Source: Maribacter sp. HTCC2170 (GTDB lineage: Bacteria > Bacteroidota > Bacteroidia > Flavobacteriales > Flavobacteriaceae). From it: a stretch of 64,000 nt of DNA. Below, one piece after another: positions 52,578 to 61,612 of this stretch. Every line of letters begins with the position of its first letter. The first letter of the stretch is position 1. The stretch lies in contig NC_014472.1 in NCBI RefSeq assembly GCF_000153165.2, positions 1,237,501 to 1,301,500 of the forward strand, in the 5' to 3' direction. The translations under genes and the position numbers were made by a program. A model generated the notes under the pieces. It saw nothing but the letters and a program-made list of their open reading frames with translations. It made no database searches and was not told the origin of the DNA.

Positions 52578-54113
52578 TTACTTTTTTAGGTACTTCTGAA
52601 CGGTATTCAAAAGTTCTTGGAGATCAAAAGGTTTGGTAATAACTGTGTTCATTCCTTTTGCCAAATAATCCTTGATATTCTCTTCATAGGCATTGGCTGT
52701 GATACCAATAATTGGAATGTGTTTTATATTTTTAAATGGGAACTCTCTAATTAATTTAGTTATTTGATCTCCTTGAACATTTGGCAGATCAATATCCATT
52801 AAAATAATATCATAGGTATTGTTCATTACCTCTTCGAATACCAATGCTCCGTCATTGACAAGGTCGATAAAAAAAAGATTCGTATCCATCAAAGATTTAA
52901 ACAATACTGTTTGTATGCGTTCATCATCCTCAACCAACAGTAATCTATATTTTCTATTTAATTTTTTCTTTAGAGGTTTGGTTCTAGCATCTGGTTTTTT
53001 GACAACTGGTTTTGAAGCTAAATCCAACTGAAACTTCAAAGTCAAATCGAAGAAAAACTTGGCCCCTGATCCCAATTCAGATGTTACCCTGATATTGCTA
53101 CCCATGAGTTCAGCAAGACCTTTGACAATCGATAGCCCTAAACCTGAGCCCTCATTCTTGCCTTCGCTTTCCAATTTTGTAAAGCTTTCGAATATGGCAT
53201 CAAGTTTTTCTTCGGAAATACCTATGCCGCTATCATAAACTTCAAATCTTAAACTTACTTTATTAGCTCTTTTCTGGTTGACTTTTACAGTTAATCCAAT
53301 ATTCCCTTCGTTGGTGAACTTAAGAGCATTGTCCAATAGGTTTGTTATAACTTGAAACAATCTTAACCGATCACCTTCAACAAATTCCGGAACTTTCTTG
53401 CCCCGATTCATTATAAACTTGAGAGATTTCTGGGCGGCTTTCGTCTTATATGTGAATTCTACAAGCTCCAAAAGGCGATACAGACTAAACTCCTTATTCC
53501 TTAGTTGCAATTTTCCAGACGAGATCATGCTAATGCTCATAATATCATTAAGCAACAACTTTAGGTTAGCATTCGATTCTTTAAGAAAACTTACCATTCT
53601 TTGTTGATCATTACTTAATTCTGTCCCCTCGATAACATTGGTGATTGATATGACACTTGTTAGTGGATTTCTTAACTCATGACTGAAATTTTGAATGAAG
53701 GTATTTTTAAACCGCTCTCTTTCTTCGAGCTCAATATTCTTAAGTACCATCAATTCCGAATTTATGATGGATTCATTTCTGGCCTGTGCTATAGCTTGAT
53801 ATGAGAGATAATGGTCCGTAAGGTCATAAATAACAAGAAGAATATGACTATTCTTCTTAATCATTTTTACATCGGTTATTAACTCTTTTTCGTTAAAATC
53901 AATATGAACACAATTATAGGTAATGGTATCGTCCGGGGAATCAAGAACTGATGTATAAGAAATAAAGAATGGATGTATGTCGTAGATAAAACCTCCAGAA
54001 TCAAGGTGCATGAAAGTCTGGTCGCTTTCAACAATAACACCATCAAAATCAATTACAACAAATTGAATACTCTGATTAACATATTGCTCTTTATAATCTT
54101 CAAGACTTGTCAT
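52578..54113 (-). CDS. Soluble hybrid histidine kinase with receiver domain
   Basis: The 511-aa protein has an N-terminal PAS-like sensor (residues ~12-110, no membrane segment), a short coiled coil, a HisKA domain with phospho-acceptor His145 (FSHELRNPLTS), an HATPase domain (NLLDNALKFTNEG, DSGIGIS, GSGLGLSIVKGL) and a C-terminal receiver with phospho-Asp440 (ILMDIDLPNVQG) and ITKPF. It should be cytoplasmic. There is no DNA-binding output, so phosphate must go to another protein. It overlaps the GTPase gene by 14 bp, implying coupled synthesis and a shared pathway. Confidence 0.95.
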   Translation of the reverse strand: MTSLEDYKEQYVNQSIQFVVIDFDGVIVESDQTFMHLDSGGFIYDIHPFFISYTSVLDSPDDTITYNCVHIDFNEKELITDVKMIKKNSHILLVIYDLTDHYLSYQAIAQARNESIINSELMVLKNIELEERERFKNTFIQNFSHELRNPLTSVISITNVIEGTELSNDQQRMVSFLKESNANLKLLLNDIMSISMISSGKLQLRNKEFSLYRLLELVEFTYKTKAAQKSLKFIMNRGKKVPEFVEGDRLRLFQVITNLLDNALKFTNEGNIGLTVKVNQKRANKVSLRFEVYDSGIGISEEKLDAIFESFTKLESEGKNEGSGLGLSIVKGLAELMGSNIRVTSELGSGAKFFFDLTLKFQLDLASKPVVKKPDARTKPLKKKLNRKYRLLLVEDDERIQTVLFKSLMDTNLFFIDLVNDGALVFEEVMNNTYDIILMDIDLPNVQGDQITKLIREFPFKNIKHIPIIGITANAYEENIKDYLAKGMNTVITKPFDLQELLNTVQKYLKK

Positions 54114-54603
54114 GTAAAAGAGCTGCTAATTGTGTGAACATTTCATTGACCGAATCACCGGTTTTTGCACTGGTTAAAAAATTCGTTTGTATGCTATTCT
54201 CATTCAACAAAACTTGCAATTCGTTCAGAATTATCAAATCTGTTTTGTTACCAACTACCATTAACGGAGTATTCGGCGTTTTTTCAGCAACAATTTTTAA
54301 ATCTTCGTTTATGTTCTGAAAAGTAGATGGTCTACTAACATCAAAAACAAATACAACCCCGTGTGTTCCCAATAAATACGAATCGCGAATCATTCTAACC
54401 TCATCAGTACCTTCTAAATCCCAAATTATAAGAGAAATAGCTTCATCTTCATTGACTTCAACGACTTTCTTGGTGATATGAACCCCTATAGTAACCTTGT
54501 ATTTATCGGAGAAACTGTCTTTGACAAATCTTCTGATCAAAGAAGTTTTGCCAACGCCGAAATGACCAAGTATAACAATCTTCTTAGACCTTTGCATTTC
54601 CAA
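54100..54603 (-). CDS. Ras/Rab-like small GTPase
   Basis: The 167-aa protein is a single Ras-superfamily G domain: G1 GHFGVGKTS (13-21), G2 Thr38, G3 D62-L-E-G65, G4 N119-K-T-D122 and G5 S145-A-K147. The residue after the G3 Gly, Gln61 in Ras, is Thr66 here, which predicts slow intrinsic GTP hydrolysis and dependence on a partner. Bacterial relatives include MglA and uncharacterised Rup-type GTPases. It overlaps the roadblock-like gene by 20 bp upstream and the hybrid kinase by 14 bp downstream. Confidence 0.93.
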   Translation of the reverse strand: MEMQRSKKIVILGHFGVGKTSLIRRFVKDSFSDKYKVTIGVHITKKVVEVNEDEAISLIIWDLEGTDEVRMIRDSYLLGTHGVVFVFDVSRPSTFQNINEDLKIVAEKTPNTPLMVVGNKTDLIILNELQVLLNENSIQTNFLTSAKTGDSVNEMFTQLAALLHDKS

Positions 54604-55435
54604 AGTATTCTTTAAGCTTTTTTTCTATAAGCTCTGTGCTCATAATATCAACTGGTTTTTCCAAATGACGGCTTGTGTAGATCAAATCCAAGTTCATTTC
54701 CATAAAATTCCTGTAGAAATTAAAAATAATGTCCTGAATTCTGTTTTTAGTCCTTAACCCATAATTACCCGATACGACAACCGCAACATAGTAGTTTACA
54801 AAACTTTGAATGTGAATATTGTATAATTCATATTCAATCAATTCCAAATCTTGATTTTTTTGATTGAACGCATCTTCAACAAAGGTTTTTATCGCTGTCA
54901 ACATACCGGAGACCAAATCCTCATCAATTGTTTTAGTCCTCGAAAAACTGGCCTTTAACAACCCTGAACCTCTTTCAATTAGCATTACCTGCTCTATTTT
55001 TTCCGAAGCAAGGTCATTCAACAAAAGTTCTTTTTCTTTACTGCCTCCGAAAAATGCTCTGATTCTTCGTTTCCAAGTAGTTATGAAGCTCAACTGATTG
55101 TCTATCTTCTCTGAAAGGACCTTGATTTCTTGGGCTACATATTTTTTAACCATTTTACCAAGCACCGGATATAGCGCATCCACAACTTCATCTTTATGGT
55201 TTTGTATTTCTTTTTTTAATGTAGCTGTTATTGTTGGACCTAAGGTATGTGGTATTTGTTTTGTGAATTCATTCAATTGATCCTCAACTATGGGATCTAC
55301 ACGAGATGAGAATTTCTCCCGGTCGTTATAAGCTTGTTCAAGCAACTCAATACGATCGGAAATTCTATCAATATCTTCCCGATCATCGGTGAACAAGATG
55401 TCTTTTAGGATTTCTAACCTATCTTTTTCGCTCAT
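54584..55435 (-). CDS. Roadblock/longin-like partner protein (OmpA-N-terminal-type)
   Basis: The 283-aa soluble protein has an N-terminal ILKDILFTDDRE motif followed by helices, a central helical region (LGPTITATLKKE, VVDALYPVLGKMV) and a C-terminal alpha/beta domain (~146-245): IEQVMLIERGSGLLKASF, VSGMLTAIKTFVEDAF, YYVAVVVSGNYGLR. This pattern matches the N-terminal part of some cyanobacterial OmpA-family proteins and the shape of roadblock/LC7-longin folds, which regulate small GTPases (as MglB does for MglA). No OmpA domain follows. The assignment is by pattern, not alignment. Confidence 0.6.
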   Translation of the reverse strand: MSEKDRLEILKDILFTDDREDIDRISDRIELLEQAYNDREKFSSRVDPIVEDQLNEFTKQIPHTLGPTITATLKKEIQNHKDEVVDALYPVLGKMVKKYVAQEIKVLSEKIDNQLSFITTWKRRIRAFFGGSKEKELLLNDLASEKIEQVMLIERGSGLLKASFSRTKTIDEDLVSGMLTAIKTFVEDAFNQKNQDLELIEYELYNIHIQSFVNYYVAVVVSGNYGLRTKNRIQDIIFNFYRNFMEMNLDLIYTSRHLEKPVDIMSTELIEKKLKEYFGNAKV

Positions 55436-55457
55436 CTATATTATCTGGAGGGAACTG

Positions 55458-55814
55458 TTATTTGCTACTAACCTTTTCACCAAGCTCAATTAGAAGTTTA
55501 CCTAGAACCTCTTTGCCCACACTCTTATCATCCAAATCATCAATTTTGGACTCCAAACTTTTTTCTAGGTCTGTTATTCTAATATGTACATCAGTTGAGA
55601 CATCGTCTATGGATTTTCTCAAGTCTGCTCCAACATCCTCAATTAAATCTTCCAATACTTTCTTCTTCTCAAGAATTTCTTTTTTAAGCGACTCAAACTC
55701 AGAATTATATTCTTTTATATTCTCACCAAATATTAAATTCTTAATTGCTTCAATCTTCGATTCAGTTTTCTGATCGTCGTGTAAATTAATTACAGCTTTC
55801 TCATTTTTTGACAT
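55458..55814 (-). CDS. Coiled-coil protein of the GTPase operon
   Basis: The 118-aa soluble protein starts with IEAIKNLIFGENIKEY, which echoes the N-terminal motif of the next gene (LEILKDILFTDD). The rest is acidic/basic coiled coil (FESLKKEILEKKKVLEDLI, ITDLEKSLESKIDDL). It is the first gene of the four-gene operon, 22 bp upstream of the roadblock-like gene. Likely role: scaffold or adaptor; no family recognised. Confidence 0.7.
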   Translation of the reverse strand: MSKNEKAVINLHDDQKTESKIEAIKNLIFGENIKEYNSEFESLKKEILEKKKVLEDLIEDVGADLRKSIDDVSTDVHIRITDLEKSLESKIDDLDDKSVGKEVLGKLLIELGEKVSSK

Positions 55815-55991
55815 TAGGATTTTCTTTAAGAGTATTTAGGTCTTTTTTTTGAAAATGAATCTCATTTTTTACATCAAATGAGTTCCTTTTTACTATGCTA
55901 TTGTAGGGTAATTACTCTATACTTAGGGCAATATACTGATTCCACACTAACTTTTCAAAGATAATTAGAATAAGATCTTTAGTGTATAATA

Positions 55992-56050
55992 TTCGGTATT
56001 ATACCTAGTTTGACCCCGGAATGTCGTATTTCTGCTTTCTATTGACTTTA
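55992..56050 (+). repeat. Left copy of direct repeat flanking the sulfation region
   Basis: The copy starts TTCGGTATTATACC (identical in the right copy at 63553), continues with TTTGACC and GGAA, and ends TTGACTT. Hand alignment over 57 positions gives 43 matches. GGTAT-T-ATACC inside it is palindromic, and in this copy a longer arm pair TATAATA/TATTATA surrounds TTCGG. The rest of the 291-bp gap between the divergent operons (55815-56105) shows nothing else clear. Confidence 0.6.
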
Positions 56051-56105
56051 GAGAAAAAAGTTCGGTAAAATCAGATGTAAACCTTTATTTTTAAAAAAAA
56101 ATAAA

Positions 56106-57665
56106 ATGGCATTAAAAGTAACTCTTCGTTCGATTAATATAGTGGCTCTAGCAGCACTTCTTTTTAGTAGTTGTGCTTCTGATTTTGAATACGTCATGGA
56201 AACGACTTTAAACCCATATAAAATTTCACCATTAACAGCTGTAATAAAAATTGAAACAGACAAACCTTGCAATGCTACCATTAAAGTTTTGGGTGAGACT
56301 CCTATTGAACAAACTTTTAATTATAATTCCACCGGTATGGAGATTCCGGTAGTAGGGCTATATGCAAATACATTAAATAAGGTTGTTGTTACGCTGGATC
56401 ATGAAAAGGGACAAGTTATAGATACCGTTGAAATAAAAACTGAAAATACGCCCAGTTATTTTCCTGAAATAACCATAAATAAGGTAAATCGGAATAAAAT
56501 GGCAGCTGGTATACATGCTTGCGACATTCATTTTGCCAACAATGGGAAATTTAAATCGGGGCCACTTTTTTTTGATGACCAGGGTCAAATCAGGTGGTAT
56601 TTAGACTTAAGTTTTGCTGGTAAAATGGTTAGCCCGTTTCAACGTCTTAAGGATGGAACAATTTTAATGGTGAGCAGGCATATCATTTATGAATTCGATA
56701 TGTTGGGCAAACTATTAAAAGAAACTAAAATAAATCCAAATTATGGTATGCACCATGATGTGGTTGAACTTCCTGACGGTAATTTACTGATCTGTGTTGG
56801 TGTAAGGGGACAATCCATCACCTTGGATGATAAAAAAGTTAAATCTGATAGTGATTTTATGATGGTATTTGACCGCAAAAACTCTAAAATTCTTAGAGTA
56901 TGGGATTTAGCCAAACACTTAGATGTAAGTAGAAATGAATTAAATTTTTTCAGACCCGGAGATTGGCTACACATGAATGGACTGGCGTTTGATAAAAGAG
57001 ATAATTCTGTAATAGTATCTGGTAAAAATCAGGGGTTAATCAAAATTTCTTTGTCGGATTCACTACAATGGATAATGGCTCCAAAAAAAGGTTGGGGCAA
57101 ATCTGGTAGAGACGGAAAAGGTTTCAAAACAACCCCTTTTTTATTAACAGCGGTTGATTCTGTAGGAAAACCCTATCCATATGCTTTTCAGGAGGGAGCT
57201 GAAAGCAATGACAATTTTGAATTTCCTTGGGGTATGCATGCTCCGGATATAATTCCGAATGGCAATCTTTTGGTATTTGATAATGGGACATATAGGAACT
57301 ATGAAAATAATATTCATTATTCACGTGCTGTTGAGTATAAAATAAATGAGAAAAACAAAACTGTTGAGCAGGTTTGGCAATATGGCAAAGAAAGAGGCCA
57401 GGAATTTTTCTCTAGTATTATTGGTGATGTGGATTATCTGTCTGGACCTAATAATATATTAGTTACTTCTGGATATCTGAAGAATGGAGCTAGTCTTCAT
57501 GGTAAAATAGTTGAGGTCGATTACGAGAGCGGGGAAGAAGTTTTTGAAGCTTCGCTTTATTTTAAGAATGAAACCAGTAATGAACCTGGAAATCATGGGC
57601 AAACAGGTAATTGGGGGCAAACGGATATATTATATAGGTCTGAAAGGTTGGAGCTAAAGTATTAA
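56106..57665 (+). CDS. Aryl-sulfate sulfotransferase (ASST) family lipoprotein
   Basis: The 519-aa protein has a lipobox-like N-terminus (ALLFSSCASDF, Cys23), an N-terminal Ig-like domain (residues ~35-115) and a beta-propeller with the His-rich ASST segments YGMHHDVVELPDG, PGDWLHMNGLAFD and FPWGMHAPDIIPNGN. ASST enzymes move sulfate directly from one aryl sulfate to a phenol without PAPS, via a sulfo-His. It should act in the periplasm or at the surface. It heads a region of PAPS-forming genes. Confidence 0.88.
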   Translation: MALKVTLRSINIVALAALLFSSCASDFEYVMETTLNPYKISPLTAVIKIETDKPCNATIKVLGETPIEQTFNYNSTGMEIPVVGLYANTLNKVVVTLDHEKGQVIDTVEIKTENTPSYFPEITINKVNRNKMAAGIHACDIHFANNGKFKSGPLFFDDQGQIRWYLDLSFAGKMVSPFQRLKDGTILMVSRHIIYEFDMLGKLLKETKINPNYGMHHDVVELPDGNLLICVGVRGQSITLDDKKVKSDSDFMMVFDRKNSKILRVWDLAKHLDVSRNELNFFRPGDWLHMNGLAFDKRDNSVIVSGKNQGLIKISLSDSLQWIMAPKKGWGKSGRDGKGFKTTPFLLTAVDSVGKPYPYAFQEGAESNDNFEFPWGMHAPDIIPNGNLLVFDNGTYRNYENNIHYSRAVEYKINEKNKTVEQVWQYGKERGQEFFSSIIGDVDYLSGPNNILVTSGYLKNGASLHGKIVEVDYESGEEVFEASLYFKNETSNEPGNHGQTGNWGQTDILYRSERLELKY

Positions 57666-57898
57666 GGCTAAGCTTTTACTAACACAAATGATGGTCAAAC
57701 TCTATATATTATAAACTTAGGAAATAACCTTTTGAAATATGATTTTAATTGGCAGACCCTTCCCACCAATTTTTGTAATTGTGCTAGAATAAGTACGGGA
57801 ACCCTATCCTATATATAGCGTTTGGCACGGCTTTAAAGAAAATATGGAAAGAAAGTCTTATCATTATTATACCTAATAATAAAAACTCAAATCTGTAT

Positions 57899-58693
57899 AT
57901 GAATAATTATCTCAGAATTGCATTAAAAAGTGCAGTTGAAGCGGGCAAAGAAATTCTAAAAATTTACGAGAATGAATTTGAAATCAGCATCAAGGAAGAT
58001 AAATCACCTCTTACAGAAGCCGATATAGCCTCTAGTGACATTATCAATAGTTATTTGAAGCCCACTGGGTTTCACATAATCAGTGAAGAAATTAGGAACC
58101 TGGAATTTGACATAAGGAAAGATTGGAAAACTTGTTGGATAGTTGACCCTTTGGATGGAACTAAGGAATTCATCAAAAGAAATGGAGAGTTTACAGTAAA
58201 CATTGCATTAGTCGAAAATGGCATACCAAAAATGGGGGTTATTTATGTACCTGTTACCAGGGAACTCTATTATGCGGATGTTTCCAAAGGTAAAGCATAC
58301 AAAACATTGTTAAACAATGCCCATGAAACTGATGGATCATATTTTAATGATAATGATCTAATTACTCCAATAGAAGATGATAAAGAAATGATAAAGGTCG
58401 TGGGAAGCCGTTCGCATATGAACAAAGACACTCTTAAGTTTATCGAAGAGTTAAAAAATGAATATAGAGGAATAGATATTGTTTCGAAAGGAAGTTCTTT
58501 AAAATTTTGCCTTGTAGCAGAGGGTAAAGCTGATATTTATCCAAGGCTTGCTCCAACAATGGAATGGGATACAGCTGCCGGTCATGCCATCTGCAGTGCT
58601 GTAGGACTTACTGTGATTTCTAAAGAAACAAATAAAGAATTAGCATACAACAAGAAAGATTTATTAAACAGTCACTTCATCGTAAAAAAATAA
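57899..58693 (+). CDS. cysQ: 3'(2'),5'-bisphosphate nucleotidase
   Basis: The 264-aa cytoplasmic Mg2+-dependent phosphatase of the inositol-monophosphatase fold has the metal site in DPLDGTKEFIKRNGEFTVNIA and WDTAAGHAI, and SEE near residue 61. It degrades PAP, the by-product of PAPS-dependent sulfation, and so relieves inhibition of sulfotransferases. It opens a run of five cys/sulfotransferase genes on the same strand; the 233-bp gap after the ASST gene may hold a promoter. Confidence 0.95.
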   Translation: MNNYLRIALKSAVEAGKEILKIYENEFEISIKEDKSPLTEADIASSDIINSYLKPTGFHIISEEIRNLEFDIRKDWKTCWIVDPLDGTKEFIKRNGEFTVNIALVENGIPKMGVIYVPVTRELYYADVSKGKAYKTLLNNAHETDGSYFNDNDLITPIEDDKEMIKVVGSRSHMNKDTLKFIEELKNEYRGIDIVSKGSSLKFCLVAEGKADIYPRLAPTMEWDTAAGHAICSAVGLTVISKETNKELAYNKKDLLNSHFIVKK

Positions 58694-58774
58694 TGCTTAA
58701 GACTTTTCATAAGCGACATTTGGCCAAATCAGGTTGTAGGCCTTTTGTACTAAAAGACGATATAAGGATAAAAA

Positions 58775-59371
58775 ATGGTAAAAAATATAATTCAACAAGA
58801 ATTTAAAATCACTCGTGAAGACAGAAGGCTGCGTAATGGGCACAACTCCTTTCTTGTTTTCTTTACAGGTTTGTCCGGTTCTGGTAAGACGACCATATCA
58901 TGTGCAATGGAAGAAAAATTACACAATGAGGGCATTAAAACATTTGTACTTGATGGCGATAATATTCGTCAAGGTATCAATAAAAATTTGGGGTTTTCCC
59001 CAGAAGATCGCTCCGAAAACAACAGACGTATCGGCGAGATAGCCAATCTTTTTGTAGAGGCAGGACTAGTTGTTTTAGCTGCATTTATATCACCCTATAA
59101 AAAAGACAGAAATAATATTAGGAATATCGTCGGTCCTGAAAATTTTATAGAAGTTTATATGAGTACAGACCTTGAAGAGTGTGAAAGAAGGGATGTAAAA
59201 GGATTGTACAAGAAGGCAAGAGCAGGCGAAATAAAAAATATGACAGGCATTTCAGCTCCATATGAACCTCCAGAGAATCCAGATGTTAAATTGACACAAT
59301 TTAATTCCGTTGAGGAATCGGTAGATATTATTTACTCCAAAATAAAAGATAAATTACAATTCAAAAGATGA
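58775..59371 (+). CDS. cysC: Adenylylsulfate kinase
   Basis: The 198-aa enzyme phosphorylates APS to PAPS. Its P-loop is GLSGSGKTT (32-40), with the APS-binding block VLDGDNIRQGINKNLGFS and NNRRIGEIA, and the lid KKARAGEIKNMTGISAPYEP. It is stand-alone, not fused to CysN. It overlaps cysD by 4 bp (ATGA). Confidence 0.97.
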   Translation: MVKNIIQQEFKITREDRRLRNGHNSFLVFFTGLSGSGKTTISCAMEEKLHNEGIKTFVLDGDNIRQGINKNLGFSPEDRSENNRRIGEIANLFVEAGLVVLAAFISPYKKDRNNIRNIVGPENFIEVYMSTDLEECERRDVKGLYKKARAGEIKNMTGISAPYEPPENPDVKLTQFNSVEESVDIIYSKIKDKLQFKR

Positions 59372-60273
59372 AGAAGTACTACTTAAATTATCTAGATGAA
59401 TTGGAATCAGAGGCTATTTATGTTCTACGGGAGGTTTATGTCCAATTTCAAAATCCAGTTATATTGTTTTCTGGAGGAAAAGACTCCATACTTGTTACAC
59501 ATTTGGCAAAGAAAGCCTTCTACCCTTCTAAAATTCCCTTTCCATTGTTGCATGTCGACACAGGACATAACTTTCCTGAGACCATTAATTTTAGGAATGA
59601 TTTATCCAAGGAATTGGGCATTAAATTACTGATAGCTTCAGTACAGAATTCTATAGACCAAGGTCGTGTGGCAGAAGAAAGAGGAAAGAATGCCACAAGA
59701 AACGCACTTCAAATAACCACATTATTGGATACAATAGAGGAACATAAAATTGATTGTGCTATTGGTGGTGGACGAAGAGATGAAGAAAAGGCGAGGGCAA
59801 AAGAACGTTTTTTTTCGCATCGTGATGAATTTGGTCAATGGGATCCAAAAAATCAACGCCCGGAATTATGGAATATTTTTAATGGCAAGTGTTTTGAAGG
59901 GGAGCATTTCAGAGCTTTCCCAATAAGTAATTGGACAGAAATGGATGTTTGGAATTATATTAAAAAAGAAAAGATTAAAATTCCCTCCTTATATTATGCC
60001 CACAATAGAAAAGTGATTTGGCGAAATGATTCTTGGATTCCATTCTCCGAATTTCTTGTCCTTGGTGAAAATGAGAAGGTCCAATCAAAGAAAATAAGAT
60101 TCAGAACTTTAGGGGACATAACAATAACTGGAGGAATTGAGTCAGGTGCGGATACGTTGGAAAAAATTGTTGATGAGGTTGCGACAATGCGGTATACCGA
60201 AAGGGGCAACAGATCAGATGATAAAAGGTCAGAAACCGCTATGGAAGATAGAAAACGACAGGGCTATTTTTAG
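59368..60273 (+). CDS. cysD: Sulfate adenylyltransferase subunit 2
   Basis: The 301-aa ATP-pyrophosphatase-fold subunit makes APS from sulfate and ATP together with CysN. The PP-loop is FSGGKDS (34-40), with GGGRRDEEKARAKERFFSHR and the C-terminal family segment RYTERGNRSDDKRSETAMED. Length and motifs are complete. Confidence 0.97.
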   Translation: MKKYYLNYLDELESEAIYVLREVYVQFQNPVILFSGGKDSILVTHLAKKAFYPSKIPFPLLHVDTGHNFPETINFRNDLSKELGIKLLIASVQNSIDQGRVAEERGKNATRNALQITTLLDTIEEHKIDCAIGGGRRDEEKARAKERFFSHRDEFGQWDPKNQRPELWNIFNGKCFEGEHFRAFPISNWTEMDVWNYIKKEKIKIPSLYYAHNRKVIWRNDSWIPFSEFLVLGENEKVQSKKIRFRTLGDITITGGIESGADTLEKIVDEVATMRYTERGNRSDDKRSETAMEDRKRQGYF

Positions 60274-60327
60274 AATAATACAAACATTTACATTTCATTA
60301 AAATAGGTTTAACAAAACATAGGTTAA

Positions 60328-61584
60328 ATGAAAATAGACAATAATCAATTATTACGTTTTACAACGGCCGGTAGTGTTGACGACGGAAAAAGCACCCTTA
60401 TAGGACGATTATTGTACGATTCTAAATCTATTTTTGAAGATCAACTACTAGCCATCGAAAATACAAGTAAAAGAAAAGGTCATGACGGAATTGACCTTGC
60501 CCTGTTTACAGATGGTTTACGAGACGAACGGGAACAAGGGATTACAATTGATGTTGCCTATAGATATTTTACAACACCAAAACGAAAATTTATTATTGCC
60601 GATACTCCAGGTCACATTCAATATACTAGAAATATGGTTACGGGAGCTTCAACTGCAAACGCGGCTATTATTTTAGTTGACGCCAGGCATGGTGTAATTG
60701 AGCAGACCAAACGACATGCATTTATTGCCTCATTATTGCAAATACCACATATTATTGTATGTGTAAACAAAATGGACTTGGTAGATTATAATGAAGATAT
60801 ATATAATGATGTCATCAAGCAATTTGAAGAGTTTTCTTCAAAATTCGTGATTAAAGATATTCGCTTTATTCCATTGAGTGCTCTGTTGGGAGATAATGTG
60901 GTAAATAGATCCAAGAACATGGATTGGTGCCAAGAGGCACCTTTATTACATACCTTAGAGACCTTGCATATTAGTAGTGATATTAACAAAATAGATGCCC
61001 GATTTCCTGTTCAAACAGTATTGAGACCACAAAGAGAAGGATTTAGAGACTATAGGGGATATGCTGGTAGGGTATCTAGTGGGGTTTTTAGAATTGGCGA
61101 TAAAGTAACTGTTATGCCTTCGGGACTTACCTCTAAAATAAATACCATCGATACACTTGATGGTCAATTAGAAGAAGCCTATGCACCAATGTCAATATCA
61201 ATCACCCTTAAAGATGACATTGATATTAGTAGAGGGGATATGATCGCACGTACCACAAATTTACCCCAAACATCCCAGGACCTAATTGTTATGCTCTGTT
61301 GGTTAAATAAGGCACCTGCGAAACCAAGAACCAAATACACCATTATGCACACCTCTAATGAACAAAAAGCAATTATTAAGGAGTTTATGTATAAAATTGA
61401 TATTAATACTTTAAAAAGAAACACTGATAATACAACACTTTGTATGAATGATATTTGCAAAGTAAAAATTAGAACCACCAAACCTTTAATGTTCGATTCA
61501 TATAGAGCAAATAGAACTACAGGTAGTATTATATTGATTGATGATGCAACAAACGAAACTGTAGCTGCGGGCATGATTCAATAA
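60328..61584 (+). CDS. cysN: Sulfate adenylyltransferase subunit 1 (GTPase)
   Basis: The 418-aa EF-Tu-like GTPase couples GTP hydrolysis to APS formation by CysD. It has G1 GSVDDGKST (15-23), DTPGH (G3) and NKMD (G4), followed by two beta-barrel domains (RVSSGVFRIGDKVTVMPSG, and RTTGSIILIDDATNETVAAG at the end). The CysC part that is fused in many Bacteria is separate here. It lies 54 bp after cysD. Confidence 0.96.
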   Translation: MKIDNNQLLRFTTAGSVDDGKSTLIGRLLYDSKSIFEDQLLAIENTSKRKGHDGIDLALFTDGLRDEREQGITIDVAYRYFTTPKRKFIIADTPGHIQYTRNMVTGASTANAAIILVDARHGVIEQTKRHAFIASLLQIPHIIVCVNKMDLVDYNEDIYNDVIKQFEEFSSKFVIKDIRFIPLSALLGDNVVNRSKNMDWCQEAPLLHTLETLHISSDINKIDARFPVQTVLRPQREGFRDYRGYAGRVSSGVFRIGDKVTVMPSGLTSKINTIDTLDGQLEEAYAPMSISITLKDDIDISRGDMIARTTNLPQTSQDLIVMLCWLNKAPAKPRTKYTIMHTSNEQKAIIKEFMYKIDINTLKRNTDNTTLCMNDICKVKIRTTKPLMFDSYRANRTTGSIILIDDATNETVAAGMIQ

Positions 61585-61612
61585 AATGAAAAATTTATTA
61601 AACTAAAATAAA

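Noticed and set aside
55462-55773. 103-aa plus-strand open frame
   Set aside because: Mirror of the coiled-coil gene; Ser/Phe-rich composition typical of antisense frames over Lys/Glu-rich genes.
57831-57851. TTTGGCACGG resembling the -24 half of a sigma-54 promoter before cysQ
   Set aside because: The required GC at the -12 position is missing (AA instead).
57899-61584. cys genes as an assimilatory sulfate reduction operon
   Set aside because: No APS/PAPS reductase or sulfite reductase gene is present, while a sulfotransferase and ASST are.
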